A stretch of DNA of 64,000 nucleotides, taken from positions 1-64,000 of the forward strand of contig JAGPVT010000056.1 of assembly GCA_018066865.1 (NCBI GenBank), read 5' to 3'. Numbering within the stretch: the first letter of the stretch is position 1; every line of letters starts with the position of its first letter. The position numbers were made by a program, and so were the translations under genes. Positions 17,830 through 26,766 of this stretch are shown here, in pieces. The DNA is from Marinobacter sp. GTDB lineage: Bacteria; Pseudomonadota; Gammaproteobacteria; Pseudomonadales; Oleiphilaceae. The notes below the pieces were generated by a model. The model was not told the DNA's origin and did no database searches. It saw only the letters and a program-made list of their open reading frames with translations.

Positions 17830-18561
17830 TTATTTGCTGGCGCTGGAAAGCTCCCTCTCCACAAGGGCCGAAAGCTGGCCCCAACCCGGGCGGGTAAGGC
17901 GAATGTTGTCCACCAACACGGTTGGCGTGCTGGTCACTTGCAACTGCATAGCAACGCGACGGCTTGCCTCAACCGCTTCCCGGTGCAACTCTGTGGTCAT
18001 GCAACGGCGCAAACGGCGCTCTTCCAGACCCAAATCCTCACCATAACGCGCAAAGGTTGCAACCGGGTCGTTCGAACCACTCCATTCTGTCTGCGAATCA
18101 TAAAGGCGTTCGTGCATTTCCCAGTACGCTCCCTGGTCGCCGGCACAACGAGCGGCCTGAGCAGCGGGGAAGGCATTCTGGTGCTGGCGCAACGGCAGGT
18201 CGAAATATACAAACCGAACCTTTCCCGCCTCAACATACTCCTGTTTAAGGCGCTTGCTGGCTTCAGAAAATGCTCCGCAAGCCGGGCACTGATAATCCGC
18301 AAACTCGCGCACAACAACCGGTGCATCCTCAGCACCCACAGAAACACCGTACTGATCCAGTTGCGCTGGAAACGCTGCCGCATTGGGCGCAGCAACCGGC
18401 AGCTCATCCGAGGTCGGTTTGGGCGCTGCGGTAAGGAATACAACACCCAGAACAATTGCGGCCAGAACCAGCACTGTTACTCCGATTGCCAGAGGCTTTC
18501 GGGAATTGGCTTTTCGCGGTGCTGGCGTTCCCGCTTGTTCGCGACGTTTTTTTTCACCCAT
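17830..18561 (-). CDS. Membrane-anchored DsbA-family thioredoxin-fold protein
   Basis: A 243-residue protein with a short basic cytoplasmic stretch, one transmembrane anchor (about 25-45) and a periplasmic DsbA-like domain. The active site is CPAC near residue 93 (YQCPACGAF), and the cis-Pro loop is TSTPT near residue 212. Members act as periplasmic disulfide oxidoreductases; the partner is unknown. AAGGAGT lies upstream of ATG 18561. Cysteines beyond the active site (in ARCAGD and RRCMTT) could form a second disulfide. Confidence 0.88.
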   Translation of the reverse strand: MGEKKRREQAGTPAPRKANSRKPLAIGVTVLVLAAIVLGVVFLTAAPKPTSDELPVAAPNAAAFPAQLDQYGVSVGAEDAPVVVREFADYQCPACGAFSEASKRLKQEYVEAGKVRFVYFDLPLRQHQNAFPAAQAARCAGDQGAYWEMHERLYDSQTEWSGSNDPVATFARYGEDLGLEERRLRRCMTTELHREAVEASRRVAMQLQVTSTPTVLVDNIRLTRPGWGQLSALVERELSSASK

Positions 18562-18689
18562 TACTTACTCCTTGTTGTTTTCCAGACGTAGCCCAATATT
18601 TGTTAGCAGGCGAACATTCACACAATCGTTCAGGCAGGCTAAGATCCTTTATATCCTACAAAAGTTCCAATACAAATTAGGGAGATCTC

Positions 18690-19655
18690 ATGTCACGTGC
18701 CGCTTTTCGCATGGATTCGCTAAGCCTGCCCCTCGTCGCAGCCCCGATGTTCCTGATTTCGGGCCCGGAGCTGGCGCTTTCATGCTGTCGGGAAGGCGTC
18801 GTCGGCAGCTTTCCTGCTTTGAACCAGCGCACGAGCGAAGGTTTTGAAGAGTGGCTGGTCCAGATGAGCGAAGGCCTCGGGAAGCTCAAGGAAGAGAACC
18901 CGGAAGCCAGCATTGCGCCCTATGCCGTCAACCTGATTGTGCACCGCTCCAATCCACGCTGGCAGGCCGATCTGGAGCTCTGCGTAAAGTATCAGGTGCC
19001 CATCGTCATCACATCGCTGGGCGCTGCCAGCCAGGTGGTAGAAGCCGTGCACAGTTATGGTGGCGTAGTGTTCCACGATGTGACCAACCAGAAGCACGCC
19101 CGCAAAGCAGCCGAGGCTGGTGTGGACGGCGTTATTGCAGTTGCCGCCGGCGCCGGCGGCCATGCGGGTACCATCAACCCCATTGTTCTGGTTCACGAAA
19201 TCCGTGAAGTGTTCGACGGCACCATTTTGCTGGCCGGCGGGCTCTCCCATGGCGAAGACATCCTGGCAGCACAGGCCTTGGGGGCAGACCTTGCCTACAT
19301 GGGAACACGCTTCATCAACACCACAGAATCCCAGGCAGAGGATGCTTATCGCACCATGATTATTGAATCTGTATCCAGCGACATCATCCATACCCCTGCC
19401 GTTTCTGGCATCCCTGCAAGCTTCATGCGCCAAAGCCTCGAGGCCGCAGGTTTTCAGATGGACAAGCTAAACCAGTCCGGCGAGATCAATTACGGTGAAA
19501 AGCTCAAACCGATTGATGATGAGGCCAAAGCCTGGAAAACCGTATGGTCAGCTGGGCAAGGCGTGAGCCAGATTACCGATGTGGTCAGCGTTGAAGCTCT
19601 GGTCTCAAGACTGAAGCAGGAGTACCAGGCGGCCCGTACGCGGCTCTGCAGCTAA
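18690..19655 (+). CDS. NAD(P)H-dependent flavin oxidoreductase / nitronate monooxygenase family
   Basis: A 321-residue TIM-barrel FMN enzyme of the nitronate monooxygenase/2-nitropropane dioxygenase family. It has the N-terminal PLVAAPMFLISGPEL segment, a GVDGVIAVAAGAGGHAGT phosphate-binding loop near residues 143-160, and GADLAYMGTRF near 201. GGGAGATCTC-like spacing places a good ribosome site before ATG 18690. Such enzymes detoxify nitronates or reduce quinones. The precise substrate cannot be told from sequence. Confidence 0.88.
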   Translation: MSRAAFRMDSLSLPLVAAPMFLISGPELALSCCREGVVGSFPALNQRTSEGFEEWLVQMSEGLGKLKEENPEASIAPYAVNLIVHRSNPRWQADLELCVKYQVPIVITSLGAASQVVEAVHSYGGVVFHDVTNQKHARKAAEAGVDGVIAVAAGAGGHAGTINPIVLVHEIREVFDGTILLAGGLSHGEDILAAQALGADLAYMGTRFINTTESQAEDAYRTMIIESVSSDIIHTPAVSGIPASFMRQSLEAAGFQMDKLNQSGEINYGEKLKPIDDEAKAWKTVWSAGQGVSQITDVVSVEALVSRLKQEYQAARTRLCS

Positions 19656-19993
19656 ACTGGCGAAACAAGCCTCGACGGTTGCCTCAAGCCCGATGCCTCC
19701 AGACGCAGGGCATTTACCGTCTCGCTGATGCGCGCCTGTGTGTCTGTTCCCATATCCGCCAACTGCTACAGCCTGCTGGAGATCAGATTTTTCAAAAATC
19801 GAGAGGCCATAAAAAATCCCTCATTCATTTATTCCGGCACCCAAAACGTTTGTTGTTTATTCATTGAAATGCTTAGAGACGTAGTTGTAGCAAAACACGC
19901 CAGAAAGGGAGATTTCTTTATGTAGGGTTTTGTAGCAGGTTTTCAAAAGATGGAAAAGGGGTTGCCCCGGCTGCTTTGCCGGGGATGTTCGTA
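19656..19993. other. Intergenic region of 338 bases without a gene
   Basis: No ORF with family similarity is present on either strand. A short A/T palindrome (gatttttcaaaaatc, near 19786-19800) and the terminator at 19965-19984 are the only visible structures. The base composition is more AT-rich than the flanks. Confidence 0.5.
19965..19984 (-). terminator. Candidate terminator behind the truncated DUF6502 gene
   Basis: The arms ccccggc and gccgggg form a perfect 7-bp GC stem with a 6-nt loop. On the minus strand it is followed by CAACCCCTTTTCC, a modest T-rich tail, ten bases beyond the stop of the gene ending at 19994. Confidence 0.5.
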
Positions 19994-20395
19994 TCAGATT
20001 TCATCGTTGTGTCGCCGGCCCGCACTTCGTCCCGGGCTGTGCTTTTGCCGCCTCACCTTGGGCGATGATTCAAATCCCGGAACATCATGCACATAGGTGC
20101 TCCGCCGGAGCAGCACATGGCCACTCTCAAGTTGCTCGACCACGCCTTTTCGCAACAACTCGTTGAGAATTACAGAGGGGGCATAACCCGGATTAACAGA
20201 TTGCACGAGTTGGCTGAAGGAGGGCTCACTTTGATTATTCACTGCCAGCAAAACCGGGTGTTGATTCTCATCAAGAAACGCCAAGGCACTGATCCAGTGG
20301 CTCACGACTTCACGACCGGGGCCAGACAATATAGTGCTTGCAAGTTCGGTTGGTTCCCAGCGAGTAATGAACTCAGGCTGGATACTGAAACTCAT
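19994..20395 (-). CDS. Truncated DUF6502-like protein
   Basis: A 133-residue ORF with ATG 20395 preceded by AGAGAAG; upstream frame is ignored because it overlaps the neighbouring remnant. It matches the middle of DUF6502 proteins: a REVVSHWISALAFLDENQ segment followed by PSVILNELLRKGVVEQ and LLRRSTYV. The family's N-terminal helical region and its C-terminal LEHNL-type and FEE segments are missing, and the last 25 residues are basic and unrelated. It may be a non-functional fragment or a short paralogue. It overlaps the end of the upstream DUF6502 remnant by 23 bases. Confidence 0.55.
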   Translation of the reverse strand: MSFSIQPEFITRWEPTELASTILSGPGREVVSHWISALAFLDENQHPVLLAVNNQSEPSFSQLVQSVNPGYAPSVILNELLRKGVVEQLESGHVLLRRSTYVHDVPGFESSPKVRRQKHSPGRSAGRRHNDEI

Positions 20396-20907
20396 GATGT
20401 CTTCTCTCTTTTGGAACCGGGCGGGGTACTTCCGTAAAAGGTGCTTCTTCAAAACAGAAGACACTGACTCCGGTTCGAAACGATTCCTGCGATGAGCCAT
20501 CAGCCTGGTCGCCAGACACATCGCGAACTTGTGGCCCCAGCCAGGCCTCCATGACTTCGGGAGGAATATTGTTGTAAGTCAGCGTGCGCTGGAACAACGG
20601 CTGTCGACCGCCTTCGCCACAGGCCAGATTGTAATCAACTGTGCCTATGAGATCTAATACGTCCTCAACGAAGATTTGGAGCATTTCTTTACTGCCCCTG
20701 CGGGCACATAGGCTCTTTGTTTCAGTGTCAGCTTACCCGTGTCGCTGGCCACGGATACCACGCCAACTCTCAACAGCTCATCCAGCACAGAACGCGGGAG
20801 GCTCGATTGATGTGCAGAACTTCCGATTTATCTGTGTGCTGCCCCGCAAGAGGTCTCAGAATGCGAAACAGGGCCTGATGGAGTGGGTTGGTCAAAGGAT
20901 TATTCAT
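20373..20907 (-). pseudogene. DUF6502 pseudogene, internally deleted and frameshifted
   Basis: Reading the minus strand from ATG 20907 gives MNNPLTNPLHQALFRILRPL, the typical DUF6502 N-terminus, but the frame soon ends. A second frame then gives SVLDELLRVGVVSVAS and LKQRAYVPAG from the middle of the family. A third frame from about 20684 gives TVDYNLACGEGGRQPLFQR, YNNIPPEVM and a terminal SVFCFEEAPF, the family's C-terminal part. So the gene has lost a large N-terminal/central block and changes frame at least twice. The family's role is unknown. Confidence 0.75.
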
Positions 20908-21100
20908 GATTGGGATTGTATTCCCATTTCAATACCAAAAGCCAGAAGGGCAGTTGCATCCCAGGTCTGGATGGAACCGGGCCACATAGTATGTCGTCGC
21001 GGGAGACAGTTTTTGCTTCGCCCTCACCCTGGCGGCCCCATTCGCCCTTCACCCTCAGGATCATGCCCTTCTCAAGCTGGGTTTCGAGGCCAATGCCTGT
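20908..21100 (-). pseudogene. Probable DUF5666-like gene remnant
   Basis: Directly upstream of the DUF6502 remnant the minus strand encodes LETQLEKGMILRVKGEWG and then VSRDDILCGPVPS. This resembles the end of a DUF5666-type beta-strand domain (a GM.. V.VEG strand followed by a ..GPV strand). DUF5666 genes are often found beside DUF6502 genes, which supports the reading. There is no start codon or full domain, so I treat it as a fragment. Confidence 0.4.
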
Positions 21101-21168
21101 TTAATTTATGAACTTTCAGACAGACTCAACGTAAAGTTGAGAACACAAACGTTAAAAGAGACTAAAAA

Positions 21169-21342
21169 ATGCTGGGATTTTTGAAGGGTGACCCGAAGAA
21201 AAAGCTGCAGAAAGCGTACGAGGACAAACTGGCAAAAGCGCTGCATGCGCAGCGCAACGGCGACTTGCGGAGCCACGGAACCCTGATGGAAGAGGCTGAA
21301 AAGATTTACGCCGAGATCAGGGCGCTCGACGAAAACCGATAA
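21169..21342 (+). CDS. DUF6435 family small protein
   Basis: A 57-residue lysine-rich protein beginning MLGFLKGDPKKKLQKAYEDK. It has the helical pattern of the DUF6435 family (MFGFLK..P.KKL.K.YE.KL..A...QRNGD). It is probably a soluble two-helix protein, of unknown function. Upstream AAAAGAGA acts as a weak ribosome site. It is convergent with cbpM. Confidence 0.75.
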   Translation: MLGFLKGDPKKKLQKAYEDKLAKALHAQRNGDLRSHGTLMEEAEKIYAEIRALDENR

Positions 21343-21363
21343 AGCGGGGTTTACGAAAGCGTC

Positions 21364-21711
21364 TTACCATTCTCTCGTCAGTTGCTGTAGCTGTCGGCTA
21401 AGGCGATCCACCTCCCGGCGCATATCCTGAACTTCGTCGAGAAGTTCCAGCGACATGGCAAGGCCTGGCAGGTTCATCTTCAGATCCCGCTGCAAGCGTC
21501 TGGCCTTGTGCAATCGCGCCAGCGCCGCTACATCAAACAGCCATTGGCGCGCTTCAACTGTCGGCTCTACGGGCGCAATAATGCCGTAACTCACCAGCTT
21601 GATCACAAACTCTGCGTGGCATTCACCTCGCTCGCATACTTCGTGAAGGGTGAAGGTGCTGCCATCGGAGTCCATCACTTCAACGGTCAGAATACTGTTG
21701 TTATCACTCAT
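21364..21711 (-). CDS. cbpM: Chaperone modulator CbpM
   Basis: A 115-residue MerR-like helix-turn-helix protein of the CbpM family, which binds the J-domain of CbpA and inhibits it. TLHEVCERGECHAEFVIKLV near the N-terminus and a C-terminal coiled coil (LELLDEVQDMRREVDRLSRQ) match the family. It follows cbpA on the same strand with a 15-base gap, the usual arrangement, so the two are co-transcribed. Confidence 0.9.
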   Translation of the reverse strand: MSDNNSILTVEVMDSDGSTFTLHEVCERGECHAEFVIKLVSYGIIAPVEPTVEARQWLFDVAALARLHKARRLQRDLKMNLPGLAMSLELLDEVQDMRREVDRLSRQLQQLTREW

Positions 21712-21726
21712 CCTTTACTCTCCCCT

Positions 21727-22689
21727 TCACAGATGGAGTTTGCTGCGTGGGTTGAACGCTTTCTCCGCTTCGGCAAGCTGCTTATAGAGCTTTTCTGCCT
21801 CCGCGGAATGTTGCTCCGGTATGGCTATCTGCAGGATAACAATCTGATCGCCCGGGTGCTTGCCTGGTAGCCCCTTGCCTTTGAGGCGGAGCTTGCGCCC
21901 CGAAGAGGTTCCCTTCGGCACTTTCACATTCACCTTTGAGCCCACGGTAGGCACGGTGATTGTCGCACCCAACGCGGCCTCCCAAGGTGCCACTGGAACG
22001 GTAACCACAACATCCCGGCCTTCGACACTGAACAGCGGGTGCGGTGCCAGTTCTACCTCAACCAGCAAGTCACCCGGCGCGCCTCCGCCAATACCGGGAG
22101 CCCCCTGGCCCTTCAGGCGCAGATGCTGCCCCTCGCGCATACCGGCGGGAATTTTCACCTTCAGGGTTTTCTGACGCGCAACGATGCGACCCTGTTTATC
22201 CGCCTCATGCACTGCAAAAGAAACCTGTTTCTCGGTTCCGTTAAACACTTCTTCCAGGAACAGCGGCAACCGCGCTCGAACATCCTCACCGCGCATGCGC
22301 ACGTTCTGACGGAAGCCGCCGCCCGCGCCGCGACCAGGACCCTGCCCCCCACCAAACATTTGCTCAAAAAAATCACTGAACTGACGGGAATCTGCATCGG
22401 TGTAACCACCGCCGCCAAATCCGGATTCACTGTGCCAGCCCGGAGGTGGCTGGAAGGAGCCATCGGCCTGCGCGCCGTATTTACGCAGTTGGTCGTACTC
22501 GCCACGCTTCTCCGGATCCTTCAGTACTTCGTATGCCTCGCCAAGATCCTTGAATTTCTCGTCGGCATTACCTTCCTTACTGACATCTGGATGATACTTC
22601 CGTGCCAGCTTTCGGTAGGATTTTTTGATTTCCTCGGGGGAGGCAGACTCGCTCACACCGAGCACGGCGTAATAGTCTTTGAAGTCCAT
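21727..22689 (-). CDS. cbpA: Curved-DNA-binding DnaJ homologue CbpA
   Basis: A 320-residue class II J-protein with an N-terminal J-domain (about 1-70) carrying the HPD motif in [10 protein letters not shown] Gly/Phe-rich linker (about 75-125, GGGGYTDAD and GGGQGPGRG) and two C-terminal DnaJ substrate domains (about 130-300) follow. There is no zinc finger, as expected for CbpA. It stimulates DnaK and binds curved DNA in stationary phase. It is divergent from the thioesterase gene. Confidence 0.93.
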   Translation of the reverse strand: MDFKDYYAVLGVSESASPEEIKKSYRKLARKYHPDVSKEGNADEKFKDLGEAYEVLKDPEKRGEYDQLRKYGAQADGSFQPPPGWHSESGFGGGGYTDADSRQFSDFFEQMFGGGQGPGRGAGGGFRQNVRMRGEDVRARLPLFLEEVFNGTEKQVSFAVHEADKQGRIVARQKTLKVKIPAGMREGQHLRLKGQGAPGIGGGAPGDLLVEVELAPHPLFSVEGRDVVVTVPVAPWEAALGATITVPTVGSKVNVKVPKGTSSGRKLRLKGKGLPGKHPGDQIVILQIAIPEQHSAEAEKLYKQLAEAEKAFNPRSKLHL

Positions 22690-22836
22690 TGAACTCCTCG
22701 CTTTTGGTCAAAGATTGTTCTCTGGGTCTATATAATTGGCGCAAACGGCAGGAATACAAGCTCTGCCCGATGCTTTCATAGATGTAGTACCCTCATCAGC
22801 AACCTTAGCTTAAAACCAACACAGAGAAAGGATGCC

Positions 22837-23346
22837 ATGCCTGAAAAGCCGTCCAAATCCGTATCCGCATCGGCCATTGAGAAGCACGTATACAAAGTCT
22901 TCCCCAATGACATGAACGCTCACGACACCGTGTTCGGCGGCATGATCATGGCAAAATGCGATCGCCTGGCACTGGTAGTAGCCGAGCGCCACTCCGCTCA
23001 TGTTTGTGTGACCGCTGCGGTGGATTCCATTCACTTCCGCGCGCCGGCAAAAGGTAACGACACTCTGCTGTTCAGTTTATCGCTGAACCGCAGTTGGGGT
23101 TCGTCTATGGAAATTGGCGCCCGCGTAGTTGCGGAAAACAGTTATACCGGCGAGACCCGCCATATCCTCTCTGCCTTTTTCACATTTGTAGCCCTGGACG
23201 AGAACGACAAGCCCATAGATGTTCCCGCAGTCGTTCCGGAAGACCGCAGACAGAAACGTCGTTTTGACAACGCAGAAATTCGCCGTGAGGGGCGACTCAA
23301 AACACGGGCACAGCTGGCGAAAGTGACCGAGGACGATAGGGATTAA
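22837..23346 (+). CDS. Acyl-CoA thioesterase (YciA-type hotdog fold)
   Basis: A 169-residue hotdog-fold protein. The catalytic loop NDMNAHDTVFGGMIM (about 28-42) has the Asp-His-Gly arrangement of YciA-like acyl-CoA thioesterases, and the VDSIHFRAPAKGNDTLLFS strand is typical of the family. It hydrolyses acyl-CoA to free acid and CoA in the cytoplasm. AGAAAGGA precedes ATG 22837. The acidic/basic C-terminal tail is slightly longer than usual. Confidence 0.88.
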   Translation: MPEKPSKSVSASAIEKHVYKVFPNDMNAHDTVFGGMIMAKCDRLALVVAERHSAHVCVTAAVDSIHFRAPAKGNDTLLFSLSLNRSWGSSMEIGARVVAENSYTGETRHILSAFFTFVALDENDKPIDVPAVVPEDRRQKRRFDNAEIRREGRLKTRAQLAKVTEDDRD

Positions 23347-23433
23347 CCGGCCTTAGATTCTGTAAAGCGGTGAGCTATGTTAGGGTCTCGCTGATCCAAT
23401 CCTCCCCTGTCCATCTTATTTTAGGAGAACTCC

Positions 23434-23877
23434 ATGATCTGGACTGTGTATCTCTCTGGCGAAATCCACACTGACTGGCGTGAGCAGATTCAGGCTGGGG
23501 CAGAAGCTGCCGGGTTGCCGGTGGAATTCACCGCGCCTGTGACCAACCACGAAGCCAGCGATGCAGCGGGCGACATGCTGGGTAAGCCGGAAGTGGCATT
23601 CTGGCGTGATCACCAGTCATCCAAGGTGAACGGTATCCGCACCAAGACCCTGCTTGAGCAATGCGATCTGGCGGTGATTCGCTTTGGTGACAAATACAAG
23701 CAATGGAACGCAGCCTTTGATGCAGGGTTCTGTGCCGCTATGGGCACACCTTATGTCACGCTGCACAACGACGACATTATCCACCCACTGAAGGAAGTCG
23801 ATGCATCCGCCATGGCATGGGCGCAAACTCCCGAGCAAGTGGTTGAGATTCTGAAGTACGTTACGACGGCGCAGTAA
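23434..23877 (+). CDS. YtoQ family protein
   Basis: A 147-residue protein of the YtoQ family (MIWTVYLSGEIHTDWREQI at the start, TNHEASDAAG near 38 and RTKTLLEQCDLAVIRFGDKYKQWNAAFDAG near the middle). It has a Rossmann-like alpha/beta fold similar to nucleoside 2-deoxyribosyltransferases; its activity is not established. TAGGAGA lies upstream of ATG 23434. It is convergent with the DUF3010 gene. Confidence 0.88.
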   Translation: MIWTVYLSGEIHTDWREQIQAGAEAAGLPVEFTAPVTNHEASDAAGDMLGKPEVAFWRDHQSSKVNGIRTKTLLEQCDLAVIRFGDKYKQWNAAFDAGFCAAMGTPYVTLHNDDIIHPLKEVDASAMAWAQTPEQVVEILKYVTTAQ

Positions 23878-23928
23878 AAACCCAAGCATCTGGCGAACAG
23901 CCAAGCCAACAGCTATTTCGCCAGATGC
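23876..23928 (-). terminator. Intrinsic terminator of the DUF3010 gene
   Basis: Arms gcatctggcgaa (23886-23897) and ttcgccagatgc (23917-23928) are a perfect 12-bp inverted repeat with a 19-base loop. On the minus strand the stem is followed by TTGGGTTTTTA. The stem overlaps the last codons of the DUF3010 gene (stop at 23913). Confidence 0.7.
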
Positions 23929-24344
23929 CCAACGTAAGCTGCAATGAACGCAGTCTCCTGAAACACCTTCAGGCCGGTCTCAGTAAACGGTACAGGCAAC
24001 GGATTCGAGGCAAGTGTCGATTTGATGGTCGCAGGTGAGAGCAGAGAAACCTCTACATCCGCTACCGACATCAACTGAATAGCTGCCTCCAGCTTGAAGC
24101 TGATCGCACCACCGGCAAACTTGCCTTTAGGCATGCGTTCTTTGATCGCAACCTTCTTGACGCCGTTTTCCATCACAAACTCTGCAAACGACGTCTGAAA
24201 CTGCTGCAGGTCTTCACGCGTGTGATTTTTCTTCAGCGTAATTTTACGAATCTTGCTTTCCGGCAGGCTGAACTGCCCCGTGTCCTTGTTCAGAAGACAC
24301 ACCACGGCATCACTGCCACTCAGCTCAACACCACAAATAAGCAT
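23913..24344 (-). CDS. DUF3010 family protein
   Basis: A 143-residue protein of the DUF3010 family (LICGVELSGSDAVVCLL at the start, KVAIKERMPKGKFAGGAISFKLEAAIQL in the middle). ATG 24344 is preferred because AAGGA lies six bases before it; the in-frame ATG at 24350 directly touches the AAGGA. The fold resembles an RNase H-like nuclease domain, but no function is proven. It lies 36 bases behind the SEC-C gene. Confidence 0.85.
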   Translation of the reverse strand: MLICGVELSGSDAVVCLLNKDTGQFSLPESKIRKITLKKNHTREDLQQFQTSFAEFVMENGVKKVAIKERMPKGKFAGGAISFKLEAAIQLMSVADVEVSLLSPATIKSTLASNPLPVPFTETGLKVFQETAFIAAYVGHLAK

Positions 24345-24380
24345 GGGCATTCCTTTTCTGTGGATAAGGTTTTCTGTGGA

Positions 24381-24725
24381 TCAGCCACAACACTTCTTGA
24401 ATTTCAGACCACTGCCGCAGCTGCAAGGGTCGTTTCTTGAAGGCGTTTTGGTCTGAGTAATGGTTCCGCCCTTATTCAGCATAGCGGTAAGCTCTGCAAC
24501 AGACTCGACAGCGCCCTCTCGTGTATCGAGTGTGATATCCGCATGCAATTGAGCCTCTGCCACCAAGGCCTCAACCTCTTGTTGGCGGGCTTCACTGGTC
24601 ACCACAAGCTTCAACGGGTGTTTTTTGCTACCACTTTTTTGACTGGCGTTGGTCTGGAAGCCGCCATAGGCCGTGTGGTGCTGGCGTGCATCCTGCCGGC
24701 CTTTGAAGAAAAACTTGTCTGACAT
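24381..24725 (-). CDS. PBPRA1643-type SWIM/SEC-C metal-binding motif protein
   Basis: A 114-residue protein ending in the zinc-binding SEC-C motif NDPCSCGSGLKFKKCCG. The N-terminus (MSDKFFFKGRQDARQHHTAYGG) matches a small gammaproteobacterial family known by its PBPRA1643 member. SEC-C motifs bind zinc and often mediate contacts with protein or RNA; the role here is unknown. ATG 24725 is chosen over the in-frame TTG at 24731. Confidence 0.85.
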   Translation of the reverse strand: MSDKFFFKGRQDARQHHTAYGGFQTNASQKSGSKKHPLKLVVTSEARQQEVEALVAEAQLHADITLDTREGAVESVAELTAMLNKGGTITQTKTPSRNDPCSCGSGLKFKKCCG

Positions 24726-24767
24726 GCTCAAATTCCGGGAAAGAAAGGGCCCTCACAATAACATTGC

Positions 24768-25373
24768 CTATGGTCTCGAGGCGATCAGCAAAAACACTGG
24801 GTAATCGCCGGTTTCCCTCTCGATTATGCTAGCAGGCACCACTTCCACGTTTTCAAAGCCTGCCTGGGTAGCTGCCGAACCGATCTCTTCCCGGTCGAAC
24901 CCGAAATGGAACACCCCGGTATCTTCGGTATGAAAGGAGCCGTCCTCCTTGTCCAGATCCGATATAGCAATAAAGCCTCCCGGTTTCACCATCTCATGGA
25001 AGCGGCGAAACATGGCGCCGACGTCCCGCACGTGGTGCATGGTCATGGACGAAATAATGCCATCGAACTGGCCCTCTACAGCCTGACCTTCCAGATCCAG
25101 CTGCAGGATCTCCAGCTCGCAGGCCAGTTTGTCCTGCTTCTCCGCAAGCTGCTTGTTCATGGCAGACGAGATATCCACCGCAGTGATCTTCCTCACATGA
25201 TGCGCAATCCGCTCCAGCAGCAGCCCCGTCCCGGAACCGAAGTCCAGCAAGTGCATAGACGGCGCCAACTTCATTTTATCAAGGATGGCGTTGGCGATAT
25301 TGGTTACGTTATCGACTCGGTCGGGGTTCTGTTCGTAGATGTGGGCCTTGTGGGCGAAAAAGTCTTTGCTCAT
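24768..25373 (-). CDS. Class I SAM-dependent methyltransferase
   Basis: A 201-residue methyltransferase. Motif I is HLLDFGSGTGLLLE near residue 42, motif II is TAVDISSAM, and the methyltransferase-11 type SSMTMHHV and PGGFIAISDLDKEDG segments follow. The acceptor is unknown. It is the first gene of a minus-strand run with the SEC-C and DUF3010 genes, separated by 42 bases. Confidence 0.88.
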   Translation of the reverse strand: MSKDFFAHKAHIYEQNPDRVDNVTNIANAILDKMKLAPSMHLLDFGSGTGLLLERIAHHVRKITAVDISSAMNKQLAEKQDKLACELEILQLDLEGQAVEGQFDGIISSMTMHHVRDVGAMFRRFHEMVKPGGFIAISDLDKEDGSFHTEDTGVFHFGFDREEIGSAATQAGFENVEVVPASIIERETGDYPVFLLIASRP

Positions 25374-25602
25374 GGGTACCTCAGCAGTTTGATGTTTTCA
25401 GCCCCCTTTATACCCGTTTACGCAGCTTGCGTTCCATACCATACCGGTACGGCCATAGCCGAATTCATTGAAAGCGATCAGTTTGCCCGCCATCTGTGGC
25501 GAGTAATGCAAATTCTGGACGGTCTTGTTCTTTCGCATTTTTGATTTGATCAATTGCAGTTATGCTGAGTAAGCAACATATTTTGATGGCAAAGGAGTCA
25601 AC

Positions 25603-26745
25603 ATGACAGACCACATGCCGGATGACTTGTCCGCAGCCGGCCGTGACTTGAGGGCTTACACCGACGAGCTGCGCCCCAAACATCCCGTCGTGCGAAATAC
25701 CAAAGGAGAGTGGGTGCTACTCCGGCACGCTGATGTTCTTGCCGCAGCGCAGGATCAAGAACGATTCTCCAGCCAGGTCTCTCGCCACCTGCACGTACCT
25801 AACGGTCTCGATGGCGAAGAGCACACCCGTTTCCGGGAAGTGATCGAACGACATCTCAGCCCTGACGCGCTGGAGCCGTTTATACCCGTCTTCAAGCGAG
25901 TCGCTGCTCAGCTGGTGGCGGAGCTGCCAAAAGGCGTGGTTCTGGACGCGGTAAGCGACATCGGCTCTGTGTTCGCGGTGCGTGCCCAATGCGCATGGCT
26001 GGGGTGGCCAAGCGAACTGGAACCGAAGCTGCTGGCCTGGATGAAACAGAACCACGCCGCCACGCGCTCCGGTGACCTCGCCCGGACAGCGGAGGTAGCC
26101 GCACAGTTCGATGAGATCATCCGTTCGCTTATACAGCCGCGACTGGCAGCCGGTGACAAGGCGCCCGACGATCTAACCACCCGGCTTTGTCGCGAAACGG
26201 TGAACGGGCGCCAACTCTCGGAGCCGGAGGTGGTTTCCATATTACGCAACTGGACCGGCGGTGACCTGGGATCCATCGCGTTATGTGTTGGCGTACTTAT
26301 AGCCCACATAGCTCAGCAGCCGGGTCTTGTGGAGCAATTGAGTGCGGCCCCTGATAATGAAGTGGAAGCGGTCATCGATGAAGTGCTGCGCTTGGACAAC
26401 CCGTTTGTTTCCAACCGACGCGTCACCACCTGCCCTGTTCACATCGGTGGCCAGAATATTCCGAGCGGTGCCCGAATCAAACTGAACTGGACATCCGCAA
26501 ACCGCGACGAGGCAGTCTTCGGCAATAACGAATTCGATCCCGAGGGCAACGCAGCAGACAACCTCGTTTACGGAACTGGAAAGCACGTCTGCCCTGGCAG
26601 GCAGCTGGCCACCTGGGAGCTGCGAATCGCGCTACAGACGTTGCTGGCCTCGGTGCAGACCATTGAACTGGTGCCAGACCAACCGCCAGAGCGAGAAGTG
26701 GCGCCAGTCGGTGGGTATCATCGGGTGCCCGTGGTGCTGATCTGA
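25603..26745 (+). CDS. Cytochrome P450
   Basis: A 380-residue soluble bacterial P450. The heme-ligand Cys330 lies in the GTGKHVCPGRQLA loop and the ExxR motif is in DEVLRL near residue 260. The I-helix has NWTGGDLGS where most P450s have the oxygen-activating (A/G)Gx(D/E)T pattern; here the last position is Ser. No ferredoxin or reductase gene is adjacent, so redox partners must lie elsewhere. Upstream AAAGGAGT is a good ribosome site. The substrate is unknown. Confidence 0.9.
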   Translation: MTDHMPDDLSAAGRDLRAYTDELRPKHPVVRNTKGEWVLLRHADVLAAAQDQERFSSQVSRHLHVPNGLDGEEHTRFREVIERHLSPDALEPFIPVFKRVAAQLVAELPKGVVLDAVSDIGSVFAVRAQCAWLGWPSELEPKLLAWMKQNHAATRSGDLARTAEVAAQFDEIIRSLIQPRLAAGDKAPDDLTTRLCRETVNGRQLSEPEVVSILRNWTGGDLGSIALCVGVLIAHIAQQPGLVEQLSAAPDNEVEAVIDEVLRLDNPFVSNRRVTTCPVHIGGQNIPSGARIKLNWTSANRDEAVFGNNEFDPEGNAADNLVYGTGKHVCPGRQLATWELRIALQTLLASVQTIELVPDQPPEREVAPVGGYHRVPVVLI

Positions 26746-26766
26746 AGTTCCGGAACTGGCAATGGC

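Noticed and set aside
17791-18591. Plus-strand ORF of 266 codons
   Set aside because: Antisense to the DsbA-like gene; no family similarity.
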